A DNA stretch of 64,000 nucleotides, from the NCBI GenBank assembly GCA_001695595.3, contig MBPM02000100.1, forward strand, positions 179,998 to 243,997, given 5' to 3'. The notes beneath the pieces are model-generated. The model did no database searches, was not told the DNA's origin, and saw only the letters and a program-made list of their open reading frames with translations. Below, piece after piece: positions 36,177 to 48,500 of this stretch. The stretch's first letter is position 1, and each line of letters starts with the position of its first letter. A program made the translations under genes and the position numbers. This stretch comes from Plasmopara viticola. Taxonomy: Eukaryota > Oomycota > Peronosporomycetes > Peronosporales > Peronosporaceae.

Positions 36177-36976
36177 AGACATTATACGACCAAAGCTACG
36201 TTCTTTCGATCTATTTAGACGTTCACACACGCAATAGGGTCACAAGAAAGCGCATATTCAATTCATTAAGGCGCTAAGACGCTGTACGTCAGCAGATACG
36301 TCCTTTCTATCCTCTTCGACGTGCACAGACGCAATAGAGCCACAACGAAGCATGAAACAGCTTTTCTAAAGTGCTCAGATGATGTGGGACGACAGATACG
36401 TCCTTTCTATCTCTTTAGACGTGCACAGATGCATTAGAGACACACCAAAGTGTAAACTCACCCTCTTTAAGCGCTGAGACGATGGACGACCAAAGCTACG
36501 TTCTTTCGATCTACCTGGACGTTCACACACGCAATAGCGTCAAAACTAAGCGCATATTCAATACATTTAAGCGCTAAGACGCTGTACGTCAGCAGATACG
36601 TCCTTTTTATCTCTTAAGACATTTTCAGATGCAGTAGAGACACAAGAAAGAGTATATTCACCTTCTTTAAGTGCTGAGACGCTTTACGACCATAGCTACG
36701 TTCGTTTGATCTATCTAGACGTTCACACACGCGATAGCGTCAAAATTAAGCGCATAATCAATTCATTTAAGCGCTAAGACGCTGTACGTCAGCAGATACG
36801 TCCTTTATATCCTCTTCGACGTGCACAGACGCAATAGGGCCACAACGAAGCATGAAACAGCTTTTCTAAAGTGCTCAGATGATGTGGGACAACACATACG
36901 TCCTTTCTATCTCTTTAGACGTGCACAGACGCATTAGAGACACACCAAAGTGTATACTCACCCTCTTTAAGCGCTG
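36177..36976 (+). repeat. 800 bp super-repeat, copy 4
   Basis: By eye identical or nearly so to copy 3 through the alleles ACATTTTCAG, GCATAATCA and CCTTTATATCC. It differs in the last B, which switches to GTGTATACTCACC, marking the array end. Copies 3 and 4 look like the youngest duplication in this part of the window. Confidence 0.9.
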
Positions 36977-39572
36977 AGACGATGTACGACCAAAGCTACG
37001 TTCTTTCGATCTATCTAGACGTTCACACACGCAATAGGGTCACAAGAAAGCGCATATTCAATTCATTTAAGCGCTAAGACGCTGTACGTCAGCAGATACG
37101 TCTTTTCTATCCTCTTCGACGTGCACAGACGTAATAGGGCCACAACGAAGCATGAAACAGCTTTTCTAAAGTTCTCAATGATGTGGGACGACAGATACGT
37201 CCTTTCTACTCTTTAGACATGCACAGATGCATTAGAGACACACAAAGTGTATACTCACCTTCCTTAAGCGATGAGAGGCTGTACGACCATAGCTTCATTC
37301 TTTCGATCTATCTGGACGTTCACACACGCAATAGCGTTAAAACAAAGCGCATATTCAATTCATTTAAGCGTTAAGACGCTGTACGTCAGCAGATACGTCC
37401 TTTCTATCCTCTTAGACGTTCACAGACGCAATAGGGCCACAACTAAGCATTCAACAGCTTTTCTAAAGTGCTCAGATGATGTGGGACGACAGATACGTCC
37501 TTTTTATCTCTTAAGACATGTGCAGATGCATTAGAGACACAACAAAGAGTATACTCACCTTCTTTAAGCGCTGAGACGATGTACGACCATAGCTACGTTC
37601 TTTTGATCTATCTAGACGTTCACACACGCAATAGGGTCACAAGAAAGCGCATATTCAATTCATTTAAGCGCTAAGACGCTGTACGTCAGCAGATACGTCC
37701 TTTCTATCCTCTTCGACGTGCACAGACGCAATAGGGCCACAACGAAGCATGAAACAGCTTTTCTAAAGTTCTCAAATGATGTGGGACGACAGATACGTCC
37801 TTTCTACCTCTTTAGACATGCACAGATGCATTAGAGACACACCAAAGTGAATACACGCCTTCCTTAAGCGATGAGAGGCTGTACGACCATAGCTTCATTC
37901 TTTCGATCTATCTGGACGTTCACACACGCAATAGCGTTAAAACAAAGCGCATATTCAATTCATTTAAGCGCTAAGACGCTGTACGTCAGCAGATACGTCC
38001 TTTTTATCCTCTTCGACGTGCACAGAGGCAATAGGGCCACAACGAAGCATGAAACAGCTTTTCTAAAGTGCTAAGATGATGTGGGACGACAGATACGGCC
38101 TTTCTATCTCTTTAGACGTGCACAGACGCATTAGAGACACAACAGAGAGTATATTCACCTTCTTTAAGCGCTGAGACGATGTACGACCAAAGCTACGTTC
38201 TTTTGATACAATCTAGACGTTCACACACGCAATAGGGTCACAAGAAAGCGCATATTCAATTCATTTAAGCGCTAAGACGCTGTACGTCAGTAGATATGTA
38301 CTTTCTATCCTCTTTGACGTGCACAGACGCAATAGAGCCACAACGAAGCATGAAACCACTTTTCTAAAGTGCTCAGATGGTGTGGGACGACCGATACGTC
38401 CTTTCTATCTCTTAAGACATGTACAGATGCATTAGAGACACAACAGAGAGTATATTCACCTTCTTTTAGTGCTGAGATGCTGTACGACCATAGCTACGTT
38501 CTTTTGATCTATCTAGACGTTCACACACGCAATAGCGTTAGAACTAAGCGCATATTCAATTCATTTAAGCGTTAAGACGCTGTACGTCAGGAGATACGTC
38601 CTTTCTATCCTCTTCGACGTGCACAGACGCAATAGGGCCACAATGAAGCATGAAACAGCTTTTCTAAAGTGCTCAGATGATTTGGGACGACAGATACGGC
38701 CTTTCTATCTCTTTAGACGTGCACAGACGCATTAGAGACACACCAAAGTGTATACTCACCCTCTTTAAGCGCTGAGACGATGTACGACCAAAGCTACGTT
38801 CTTTCGATCTACCTGGACGTTCACACACGCAATAGCGTTAAAACTAAGCGCATATTCAATTCATTTCAGCGCTAAGACGCTGTACGTCAGCAGATACGTC
38901 TTATCTTTCCTCTTAGACGTGCACAGACGCAATAGGGCCACAATGAAGCATTCAACAGCTTTTCTAAAACTTCAGATGATGTGGGACGAAAGATACGTTC
39001 TTTCTATCTCTTAGACATGCACAGATGCTTCAAAGACACACTAAAGTGTGAAATCACCCTCTTTAAGCGCTGAGACGATGTACGACCAAAGCTACGTTCT
39101 TTCGATCTTTCTAGACGTTCACACATGCAATAGCGTCAAAACTAAGCGCATAATCAATTCATTTAAGCGCTAAGATGCTGTACGACCAAAGCTACGTTCT
39201 TTTGATCTATCTAGACGTTCACACACGCAATAGGGTCACAAGAAAGCGCATATTCAATTCATTTAAGCGCTAAGACGCTGTACGTCAGCAGATACGTCCT
39301 TTCTATCCTCTTCGACGTGCACAGACGTAATAGGGCCACAACGAAGCATGAAACAGCTTTTCTAAAGTTCTCAAATGATGTGGGACGACAGATACGTCCT
39401 TTCTACCTCTTTAGACATGCACAGATGCATTAGAGACACACCAAAGTGTATACTCACCTTCCTTAAGCGATGAGACGCTGTACGACCATAGCTACGTTCT
39501 TTTGATCTATCTAGACGTTCACACACGCGATAGCGTCAAAATTAAGCGCATATTCAATTCATTTAAGCGCTA
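36977..39572 (+). repeat. Mosaic segment with displaced pieces of the 2.5 kb super-repeat
   Basis: Contains a U9-U1-U2-like run at about 37077-37976 (GTAATAGGG, GTTCTCAATG, GAGGCTGTACG, CATTCAACAGC, then GTTCTCAAATG and GAGGCTGTACG again 600 bp on). It is followed by the GATACAATCTAGACG C at about 38205 and the GATGGTGTGGG B at about 38378, in the order seen near 20 and 23 kb. At 39073-39272 two C monomers are adjacent. Small deletions cluster at 37177-37235. Confidence 0.8.
39073..39272 (+). repeat. C-C monomer junction (A and B skipped)
   Basis: A C monomer starting AGACGATGTACGACC at 39073 is followed at 39173 by AGATGCTGTACGACCAAAG, a second C, without intervening A and B. Each is 100 bp. 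The A-B-C order resumes at about 39273. It equals loss of 200 bp or an exchange between C and the start of another C. Confidence 0.87.
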
Positions 39573-42500
39573 AGACGCTGTACGTCAGCAGATACGTCCT
39601 TTATATCCTCTTAGACGTGCACAGACGCAATAGGGCCACAACTAAGCATGAAACAGCTTTTCTAAAGTGCTCAGATGATGTGGGACGACAGATACGTCCT
39701 TTCTATCTCTTTAGACGTGCACAGATGCATTGAAGACACCAAAGTGTAAACTCACCCTCTATAAGCGCTGAGACGATGTACGACCAAAGTTACGTTCTTT
39801 CGATCTATCTAGACGTTCACACACGCAATAGGGTCACAAGAAAGCGCATATTCAATTCATTTAAGCGCTAAGACGCTGTACGTCAGCAGATACGTCCTTT
39901 CTATCCTCTTAGACGAGCACAGACGCAATAGGGCCACAACTAAGCATCAAGCCACTTTTCTAAAGTGCTCAGATGATGTGGGACGACCGATACGTCCTAT
40001 CTATCTCTTAAGACATGTACAAATGCATTAGAGACACAACAAAGCGTATATTACCCTTCTTTAAATGCTGAGACGCTGTACGACCATAGCTACGTTCTTT
40101 TGATCTATCTAGACGTTCACACACGCGATAGCTTCAAAACTAAGCGCATATTTAATTCATTTAAGCGCTAAGACGCTGTACGTCAGCAGATACGTCTTTT
40201 CTATCCTCTTAGACGTGCACAGACGCAATAGGGCCACAACGAAGCATGAAACAGCTTTTCTAAAGTGCTCAATGATGTGGGACGACCGATACGTCCTTTC
40301 TATCTCTTAAGACATGTACAAATGCATTAGAGACACAACAAAGCGTATATTACCCTTCTTTAAAAGCTGAGACGCTGTACGACCATAGCTACGTTCTTTT
40401 GATCTATCTAGACGTTCACACACGCGATAGCGTCAAAACTAAGCGCATATTCAATTCATTTAAGCGCTAAGACGCTGTACGTCAGCAGATACGTCTTTTC
40501 TATCCTCTTAGACGTGCACAGACGTAATAGGGCCACAACGAAGCATGAAACAGCTTTTCTAAAGTGCTCAATGATGTGGGACGACCGATACGTCCTTTCT
40601 ATCTCTTAAGACATGTACAGATGCATTAGAGACACAACAAAGCGTATATTACCTTCTTTAAAAGCTGAGACGCTGTACGACCATAGCTACGTTCTTTTGA
40701 TCTATCTAGACGTTCACACACGCGATAGCTTCAAAATTAAGCGCATATTTAATTCATTTAAGCGCTAAGACACCGTACGTCAGCAGATACGTCCTTTTTT
40801 TCCTCTTAGACGTGCACAGACGCAATAGGGCCACAACTAAGAAAGAAACAGCTTTTCTAAAGTGCTCAATGATGTGGGACGACCGATACGTCCTTTCTAT
40901 CTCTTAAGACATGTACAGATGCATTAGAGACACAACAAAGAGTATATTCACCTTCTTTAAGTGCTGAGACGCTGTACGACCATAGCTACGTTCTTTTGAT
41001 CTATCTTGACGTTCACACACGCGATAGCTTCAAAACTAAGCGCATATTTAATTCATTTAAGCGCTAAGACGCTGTACGTCAGCAGATACGTCCTTTCTAA
41101 CCTCTTAGACGTGCACAGACGCAATAGGGCCACAACTAAGCATCAAGCCACTTTTCTAAAGTGCTCAGATGATGTGGGACGACCGATACGTCCTTTCTAT
41201 CTCTTAAGACATGTACAAATGCATTAGAGACACAACAAAGCGTATATTACCCTTCTTTAAGTGCTGAGACGCTGTACGACCATAGCTACGTTCTTTTGAT
41301 CTAACTAGACGTTCACACACGCGATAGCGTCAAATTCAAGCGCATATTCAATTCATTTAAGCGTTAAGACGCTGTACGTCAGCAGATACGTCCTTTATAT
41401 CCTCTTAGACGTGCACAGACGCAATAGGGCCACAACTAAGCATGAAACAGCTTTTCTAAAGTGCTCAGATGATGTGGGACGACAGATACGTCCTTTCTTT
41501 CTCTTTAGACGTGCACAGATGCATTAGAGACACACCAAAGTGTAAACTCACCCTATATAAGCGCTGAGACGATGTACGACCAAAGTTACGTTCTTTCGAT
41601 CTATCTAGACGTTCACACACGCAATAGGGTCACAAGAAAGCGCATATTCAATTCATTTAAGCGCTAAGACGCTGTACGTCAGCAGATACGTCCTTTCTAT
41701 CCTCTTAGACGAGCACAGACGCAATAGGGCCACAACTAAGCATCAAGCCACTTTTCTAAAGTGCTCAGATGATGTGGAACGACAGATACTCTATCTCTTA
41801 AGACATGTACAAATGCATTAGAGACACAACAAAGCGTATATTACCCTTCTTTAAAAGCTGAGACGCTGTACGACCATAGCTACGTTCTTTTGATCTATCT
41901 AGACGTTCACACACGCGATAGCTTCAAAACTAAGCGCATATTTAATTCATTTAAGCGCTAAGACGCTGTACGTCAGCAGATACGTCTTTTCTATCCTCTT
42001 AGACGTGCACAGACGCAATAGGGCCACAACTAAGCATCAAGCCACTTTTCTAAAGTGCTCAGATGATGTGGGACGACCGATACGTCCTTTCTATCTCTTA
42101 AGACATGTACAAATGCATTAGAGACACAACAAAGCGTATATTCACCTTCTTTAAGTGCTGAGACGCTGTACGACCATAGCTACGTTCTTTTGATCTAACT
42201 AGACGTTCACACACGCGATAGCGTCAAATTGAAGCGCATATTCAATTCATTCAAGCGTTAAGACAATGTACGTCAGCAGATACGTCCTTATCCTCTTAGA
42301 CGTGCACAGACGCAATAGGGCCACAACTAAGCATGAAACAGCTTTTCTAAAGTGCTCAGATGATGTGGGACGACCGATACGTCCTTTCTATCTCTTAAGA
42401 CATGTACAGATGCATTAGAGACACAACAAAGCGTATATTACCCTATATAAGCGCTGAGACGATGTACGACCAAAGCTACGTTCTTTCGATCTATCTAGAC

Positions 42501-45500
42501 GTTCACACACGCAATAGCTTTAAAATTAAGCGCATATTTAATTCATTTAAGCGCTAAGACGCTGTACGTCAGCAGATACGTCCTTTCTATCCTCTTAGAC
42601 GAGCACAGACGCAATAGGGCCACAACTAAGCATCAAGCCACTTTTCTAAAGTGCTCAGATGATGTGGGACGACCGATACGTCCTTTCTATCTCTTAAGAC
42701 ATGTACAAATGCATTAGAGACACAACAAAGCGTATATTACCCTTCTTTAAATGCTGAGACGCTGTACGACCATAGCTACGTTCTTTTGATCTATCTAGAC
42801 GTTCACACACGCGATAGCTTCAAAATTAAGCGCATATTTAATTCATTTAAGCGCTAAGACGCTGTACGTCAGCAGATACGTCTTTTCTAACCTCTTAGAC
42901 GTGCACAGACGCAATAGGGCCACAACTAAGCATCAAGCCACTTTTCTAAAGTGCTCAGATGATGTGGGACGACCGATACGTCCTTTCTATCTCTTAAGAC
43001 ATGTACAGATGCATTAGAGACACAACAAAGCGTATATTACCCTTCTTTAAGTGCTGAGACGCTGTACGACCATAGCTACGTTCTTTTGATCTATCTAGAC
43101 GTTCACACACGCGATAGCGTCAAAATTAAGCGCATATTCAATTCATTTAAGCGCTAAGACGCTGTACGTCAGCAGATACGTCCTTTATATCCTCTTAGAC
43201 GTGCACAGACGCAATAGGGCCACAACTAAGCATTCAACAGCTTTTCTAAAGTGCTCAGATGATGTGGGACGACCGATACGTCCTTTCTATCTCTTTAGAC
43301 GTGTACAGATGCATTAGAGACACACTAAAGTGTAAACTCACCCTCTATAAGCGCTGAGACGATGTACGACCAAAGCTACGTTCTTTCGATCTATCTAGAC
43401 GTTCACACACGCAATAGGGTCACAAGAAAGCGCATATTCAATTCATTTAAGCGCTAAGACGCTGTACGTCAGCAGATACGTCCTTTCTATCCTCTTAGAC
43501 GTGCACAGACGCAATAGGGCCACAACTAAGCATCAAGCCACTTTTCTAAAGTGCTCAGATGATGTGGGACGACCGATACGTCCTTTCTATCTCTTAAGAC
43601 ATGTACAAATGCATTAGAGACACAACAAAGCGTATATTACCCTTCTTTAAGCGCTGAGACGCTGTACGACCATAGCTACGTTCTTTTGATCTATCTAGAC
43701 GTTCACACACGCGATAGCGTCAAAATTAAGCGCATATTCAATTCATTTAAGCGCTAAGACGCTGTACGTCAGCAGATACGTCCTTGTATCCTCTAAGACG
43801 TGCACAGACGCAATAGGGCCACAACGAAGCATGAAACAGCTTTTCTAAAGTGCTCAATGATGTGGGACGACCGATACGTCCTTTCTATCTCTTAAGACAT
43901 GTACAGATGCATTAGAGACACAACAAAGAGTATATTCACCTTCTTTAAGTGCTGAGACGCTGTACGACCATAGCTACGTTCTTTTGATCTATCTAGACGT
44001 TCACACACGCGATAGCTTCAAAATTAAGCGCATAATTAATCCATTTAAGCGCTAAGACGCTGTACGTCAGCAGATACGTCCTTTCTATCCTCTTAGACGT
44101 GCACAGACGCAATAGGGCCACAACTAAGCATCAAGCCACTTTTCTAAAGTGCTCAATGATGTGGGACGACCGATACGTCCTTTCTATCTCTTAAGACATG
44201 TACAGATGCATTAGAGACACAACAAAGAGTATATTCACCTTCTTTAAGTGCTGAGACGCTGTACGACCATAGCTACGTTCTTTTGATCTATCTAGACGTT
44301 CACACACGCGATAGCTTCAAAATTAAGCGCATATTTAATTCATTTAAGCGCTAAGACGCTGTACGTCAGCAGATACGTCCTTTTTATCCTCTTAGACGTG
44401 CACAGACGCAATAGGGCCACAACGAAGCATGAAACAGCTTTTCTAAAGTGCTCAATGATGTGGGACGACCGATACGTCCTTTCTATCTCTTAAGACATGT
44501 ACAGATGCATTAGAGACACAACAAAGAGTATATTCACCTTCTTTAAGTGCTGAGACGCTGTACGACCATAGCTACGTTCTTTTGATCTATCTAGACGTTC
44601 ACACACGCGATAGCTTCAAAATTAAGCGCATATTTAATTCATTTAAGCGCTAAGACGCTGTACGTCAGCAGATACGTCCTTTTTATCCTCTTAGACGTGC
44701 ACAGACGCAATAGGGCCACAACTAAGAAAGAAACAGCTTTTTTAAAGTGCTCAATGATGTGGGACGACCGATACGTCCTTTCTATCTCTTAAGACATGTA
44801 CAGATGCATTAGAGACACAACAAAGAGTATATTCACCTTCTTTAAGTGCTGAGACGCTGTACGACCATAGCTACGTTCTTTTGATCTATCTAGACGTTCA
44901 CACACGCGATAGCTTCAAAATTAAGCGCATATTCAATTCATTTAAGCGCTAAGACGCTGTACGTCAGCAGATACGTCCTTTCTATCCTCTTAGACGTGCA
45001 CAGACGCAATAGGGCCACAACTAAGCATGAAACAGCTTTTCTAAAGTGCTCAGATGATGTGGGACGACCGATACGTCCTTTCTTTCTCTTTAGACGTGTA
45101 CAGATGCATTAGAGACACATTAAAGTGTATATTCACCTTCTTTAAGTGCTGAGACGCTGTACGACCATAGCTACGTTCTTTTGATCTATCTAGACGTTCA
45201 CACACGCAATAGGGTCACAAGAAAGCGCATATTCAATTCATTTAAGCGCTAAGACGCTGTACGTCAGCAGATACGTCTTTTCTATCCTTTTAGACGAGCA
45301 CAGACGCAATAGGGCCACAACTAAGCATCAAGCCACTTTTCTAAAGTGCTCAGATGATGTGGGACGACCGATACGTCCTTTCTATCTCTTAAGACATGTA
45401 CAGATGCATTAGAGACACAACAAAGAGTATATTCACCTTCTTTAAGTGCTGAGACGCTGTACGACCATAGCTACGTTCTTTTGATCTATCTAGACGTTCA

Positions 45501-48500
45501 CACACGCAATAGCGTCAAAATTAAGCGCATATTCAATTCATTTAAGCGCTAAGACGCTGTACGTCAGCAGATACGTCCTTTCTATCCTCTTAGACGTGCA
45601 CAGACGCAATAGGGCCACAACGAAGCATGAAACAGCTTTTCTAAAGTGCTCAATGATGTGGGACGACCGATACGTCCTTTCTATCTCTTAAGACATGTAC
45701 AGATGCATTAGAGACACAACAAAGAGTATATTCACCTTCTTTAAGTGCTGAGACGCTGTACGACCATAGCTACGTTCTTTTGATCTATCTAGACGTTCAC
45801 ACACGCGATAGCTTCAAAATTAAGCGCATATTTAATTCATTTAAGCGCTAAGACGCTGTACGTCAGCAGATACGTCCTTTCTATCCTCTTAGACGTGCAC
45901 AGACGCAATAGGGCCACAACTAAGCATGAAACAGCTTTTCTAAAGTGCTCAGATGATGTGGGACGACCGATACGTCCTTTCTATCTCTTAAGACATGTAC
46001 AGATGCATTAGAGACACAACAAAGAGTATATTCACCTTCTTTAAGTGCTGAGACGCTGTACGACCATAGCTACGTTCTTTTGATCTATCTAGACGTTCAC
46101 ACACGCGATAGCTTCAAAATTAAGCGCATATTCAATTCATTTAAGCGCTAAGACGCTGTACGTCAGCAGATACGTCCTTTCTATCCTCTTAGACGTGCAC
46201 AGACGCAATAGGGCCACAACGAAGCATGAAACAGCTTTTCTAAAGTGCTCAATGATGTGGGACGACCGATACGTCCTTTCTATCTCTTAAGACATGTACA
46301 GATGCATTAGAGACACATTAAAGTGTAAACTCACCCTATATAAGCGCTGAGACGATGTACGACCAAAGTTACGTTCTTTCGATCTATCTAGACGTTCACA
46401 CACGCAATAGGGTCACAAAAAGCGCATATTCAATTCATTTAAGCGCTAAGACGCTGTACGTCAGCAGATACGTCCTTTCTATCCTCTTAGACGTGCACAG
46501 ACGCAATAGGGCCACAACTAAGCATCAAGCCACTTTTCTAAAGTGCTCAATGATGTGGGACGACCGATACGTCCTTTCTATCTCTTAAGACATGTACAAA
46601 TGCATTAGAGACACAACAAAGCGTATATTCACCTTCTTTAAGTGCTGAGACGCTGTACGACCATAGCTACGTTCTTTTGATCTATCTAGACGTTCACACA
46701 CGCAATAGCGTCAAAATTAAGCGCATATTCAATTCATTTAAGCGCTAAGACGCTGTACGTCAGCAGATACGTCTTTTTTATCCTCTTAAACGTGCACAGA
46801 CGCAATAGGGGCACAACTAAGCATGAACAGCTTTTCTAAAGTGCTCAGATGATGTGGGACGACCGATACGTCCTTTCTATCTCTTAAGACATGTACAGAT
46901 GCATTAGAGACACAACAAAGCGTATATTACCCTTCTTTAAGTGCTGAGACGCTGTACGACCATAGCTACGTTCTTTTGATCTATCTAGATGTTCACACAC
47001 GAGATAGGGTCAAAACTAAGCGCATATTCAATTCATTTAAGCGCTAAGACGCTGTACGTCAGCAGATACGTCCTTTCTATCCTCTTAGACGTGCACAGAC
47101 GCAATAGGGCCACAACTAAGCATGAAACAGCTTTTCTAAAGTGCTCAGATGATGTGGGACGACCGATACGTCCTTTCTATCTCTTAAGACATGTACAGAT
47201 GCATTAGAGACACAACAAAGCGTATATTCACCCTCTTTAAGCGCTGAGACGCTGTACGACCATAGCTACGTTCTTTTGATCTATCTAGACGTTCACACAC
47301 GCAATAGCGTCAAAATTAAGCGCATATTCAATTCATTTAAGCGCTAAGACGCTGTACGTCAGCAGATACGTCCTTTCTATCCTCTTAGACGTGCACAGAC
47401 GCAATAGGGCCACAACGAAGCATGAAACAGCTTTTCTAAAGTGCTCAGATGATGTGGGACGACCGATACGTCCTTTCTATCTCTTAAGACATGTACAGAT
47501 GCATTAGAGACACAACAAAGCGTATATTACCCTTCTTTAAGCGCTGAGACGCTGTACGACCATAGCTACGTTCTTTTGATCTATCTAGACGTTCACACAC
47601 GCGATAGCTTCAAAATTAAGCGCATATTTAATTCATTTAAGCGCTAAGACGCTGTACGTCAGCAGATACGTCCTTTCTATCCTCTTAGACGTGCACAGAC
47701 GCAATAGGGCCACAACTAAGCATCAAGCCACTTTTCTAAAGTGCTCAGATGATGTGGGACGACCGATACGTCCTTTCTATCTCTTAAGACATGTACAGAT
47801 GCATTAAAGACACAACAAAGCGTATATTACCTTCTTTAAGCGCTGAGACGCTGTACGACCATAGCTACGTTCTTTTGATCTATCTAGACGTTCACACACG
47901 CGATAGCTTCAAAATTAAGCATATTCAATTCATTTAAGCGCTAAGACGCTGTACGTCAGCAGATACGTCCTTTCTATCCTCTAAGACGAGCACAGACGCA
48001 GTAGGGCCACAACGAAGCATAACAGCTTTTCTAAAGTGCTCAATGATGTGGGACGACCGATACGTCCTTTCTATCTCTTAAGACATGTACAGATGCATTA
48101 GAGACACAACAAAGAGTATATTCACCTTCTTTAAGTGCTGAGACGCTGTACGACCATAGCTACGTTCTTTTGATCTATCTAGACGTTCACACACGCGATA
48201 GCTTCAAAATTAAGCGCATATTCAATTCATTTAAGCGCTAAGACGCTGTACGTCAGCAGATACGTCCTTTCTATCCTCTTAGACGTGCACAGACGCAATA
48301 GGGCCACAACGAAGCATGAAACAGCTTTTCTAAAGTGCTCAGATGATGTGGGACGACAGATACGTCCTTTCTATCTCTTAAGACATGTACAGATGCATTA
48401 GAGACACAACAAAGGTATATTACCCTTCTTTAAGTGCTGAGACGATGTACGACTATAGCTACGTTCTTTTGATCTATCTAGACGTTCAAACACGCAATAG

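Larger units (their letters stand above)
13901..36676 (+). repeat. A/B hybrid monomer family (20 copies) within this span
   Basis: Twenty monomers start as type A (CTGTACGTCAGCAGATACG) and then switch to type B (TCTCTTAAGACAT...TGCAGTAGAGACACAA...AAGTGCTG). They start at 13901, 14701, 15201, 17501, 18900, 20601, 21101, 22501, 23902, 24402, 26398, 26898, 28898, 29398, 31397, 31897, 34177, 34977, 35777 and 36577. Each is ~100 bp and is followed directly by C, giving a 200 bp dimer. The switch falls in GATACGTCCTTT, which A and B share. The shared marker GCAGTAGAG, absent from ordinary B, points to one origin. No hybrid is seen right of 36.7 kb or left of 13.9 kb. Confidence 0.9.

Noticed and set aside
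41780..41800. Small deletion (GATACTCTATC in place of GATACGTCCTTTCTATC) as a functional site change
   Set aside because: A single-unit 6 bp loss in a region already rich in suspect small deletions. No reason to assign meaning.
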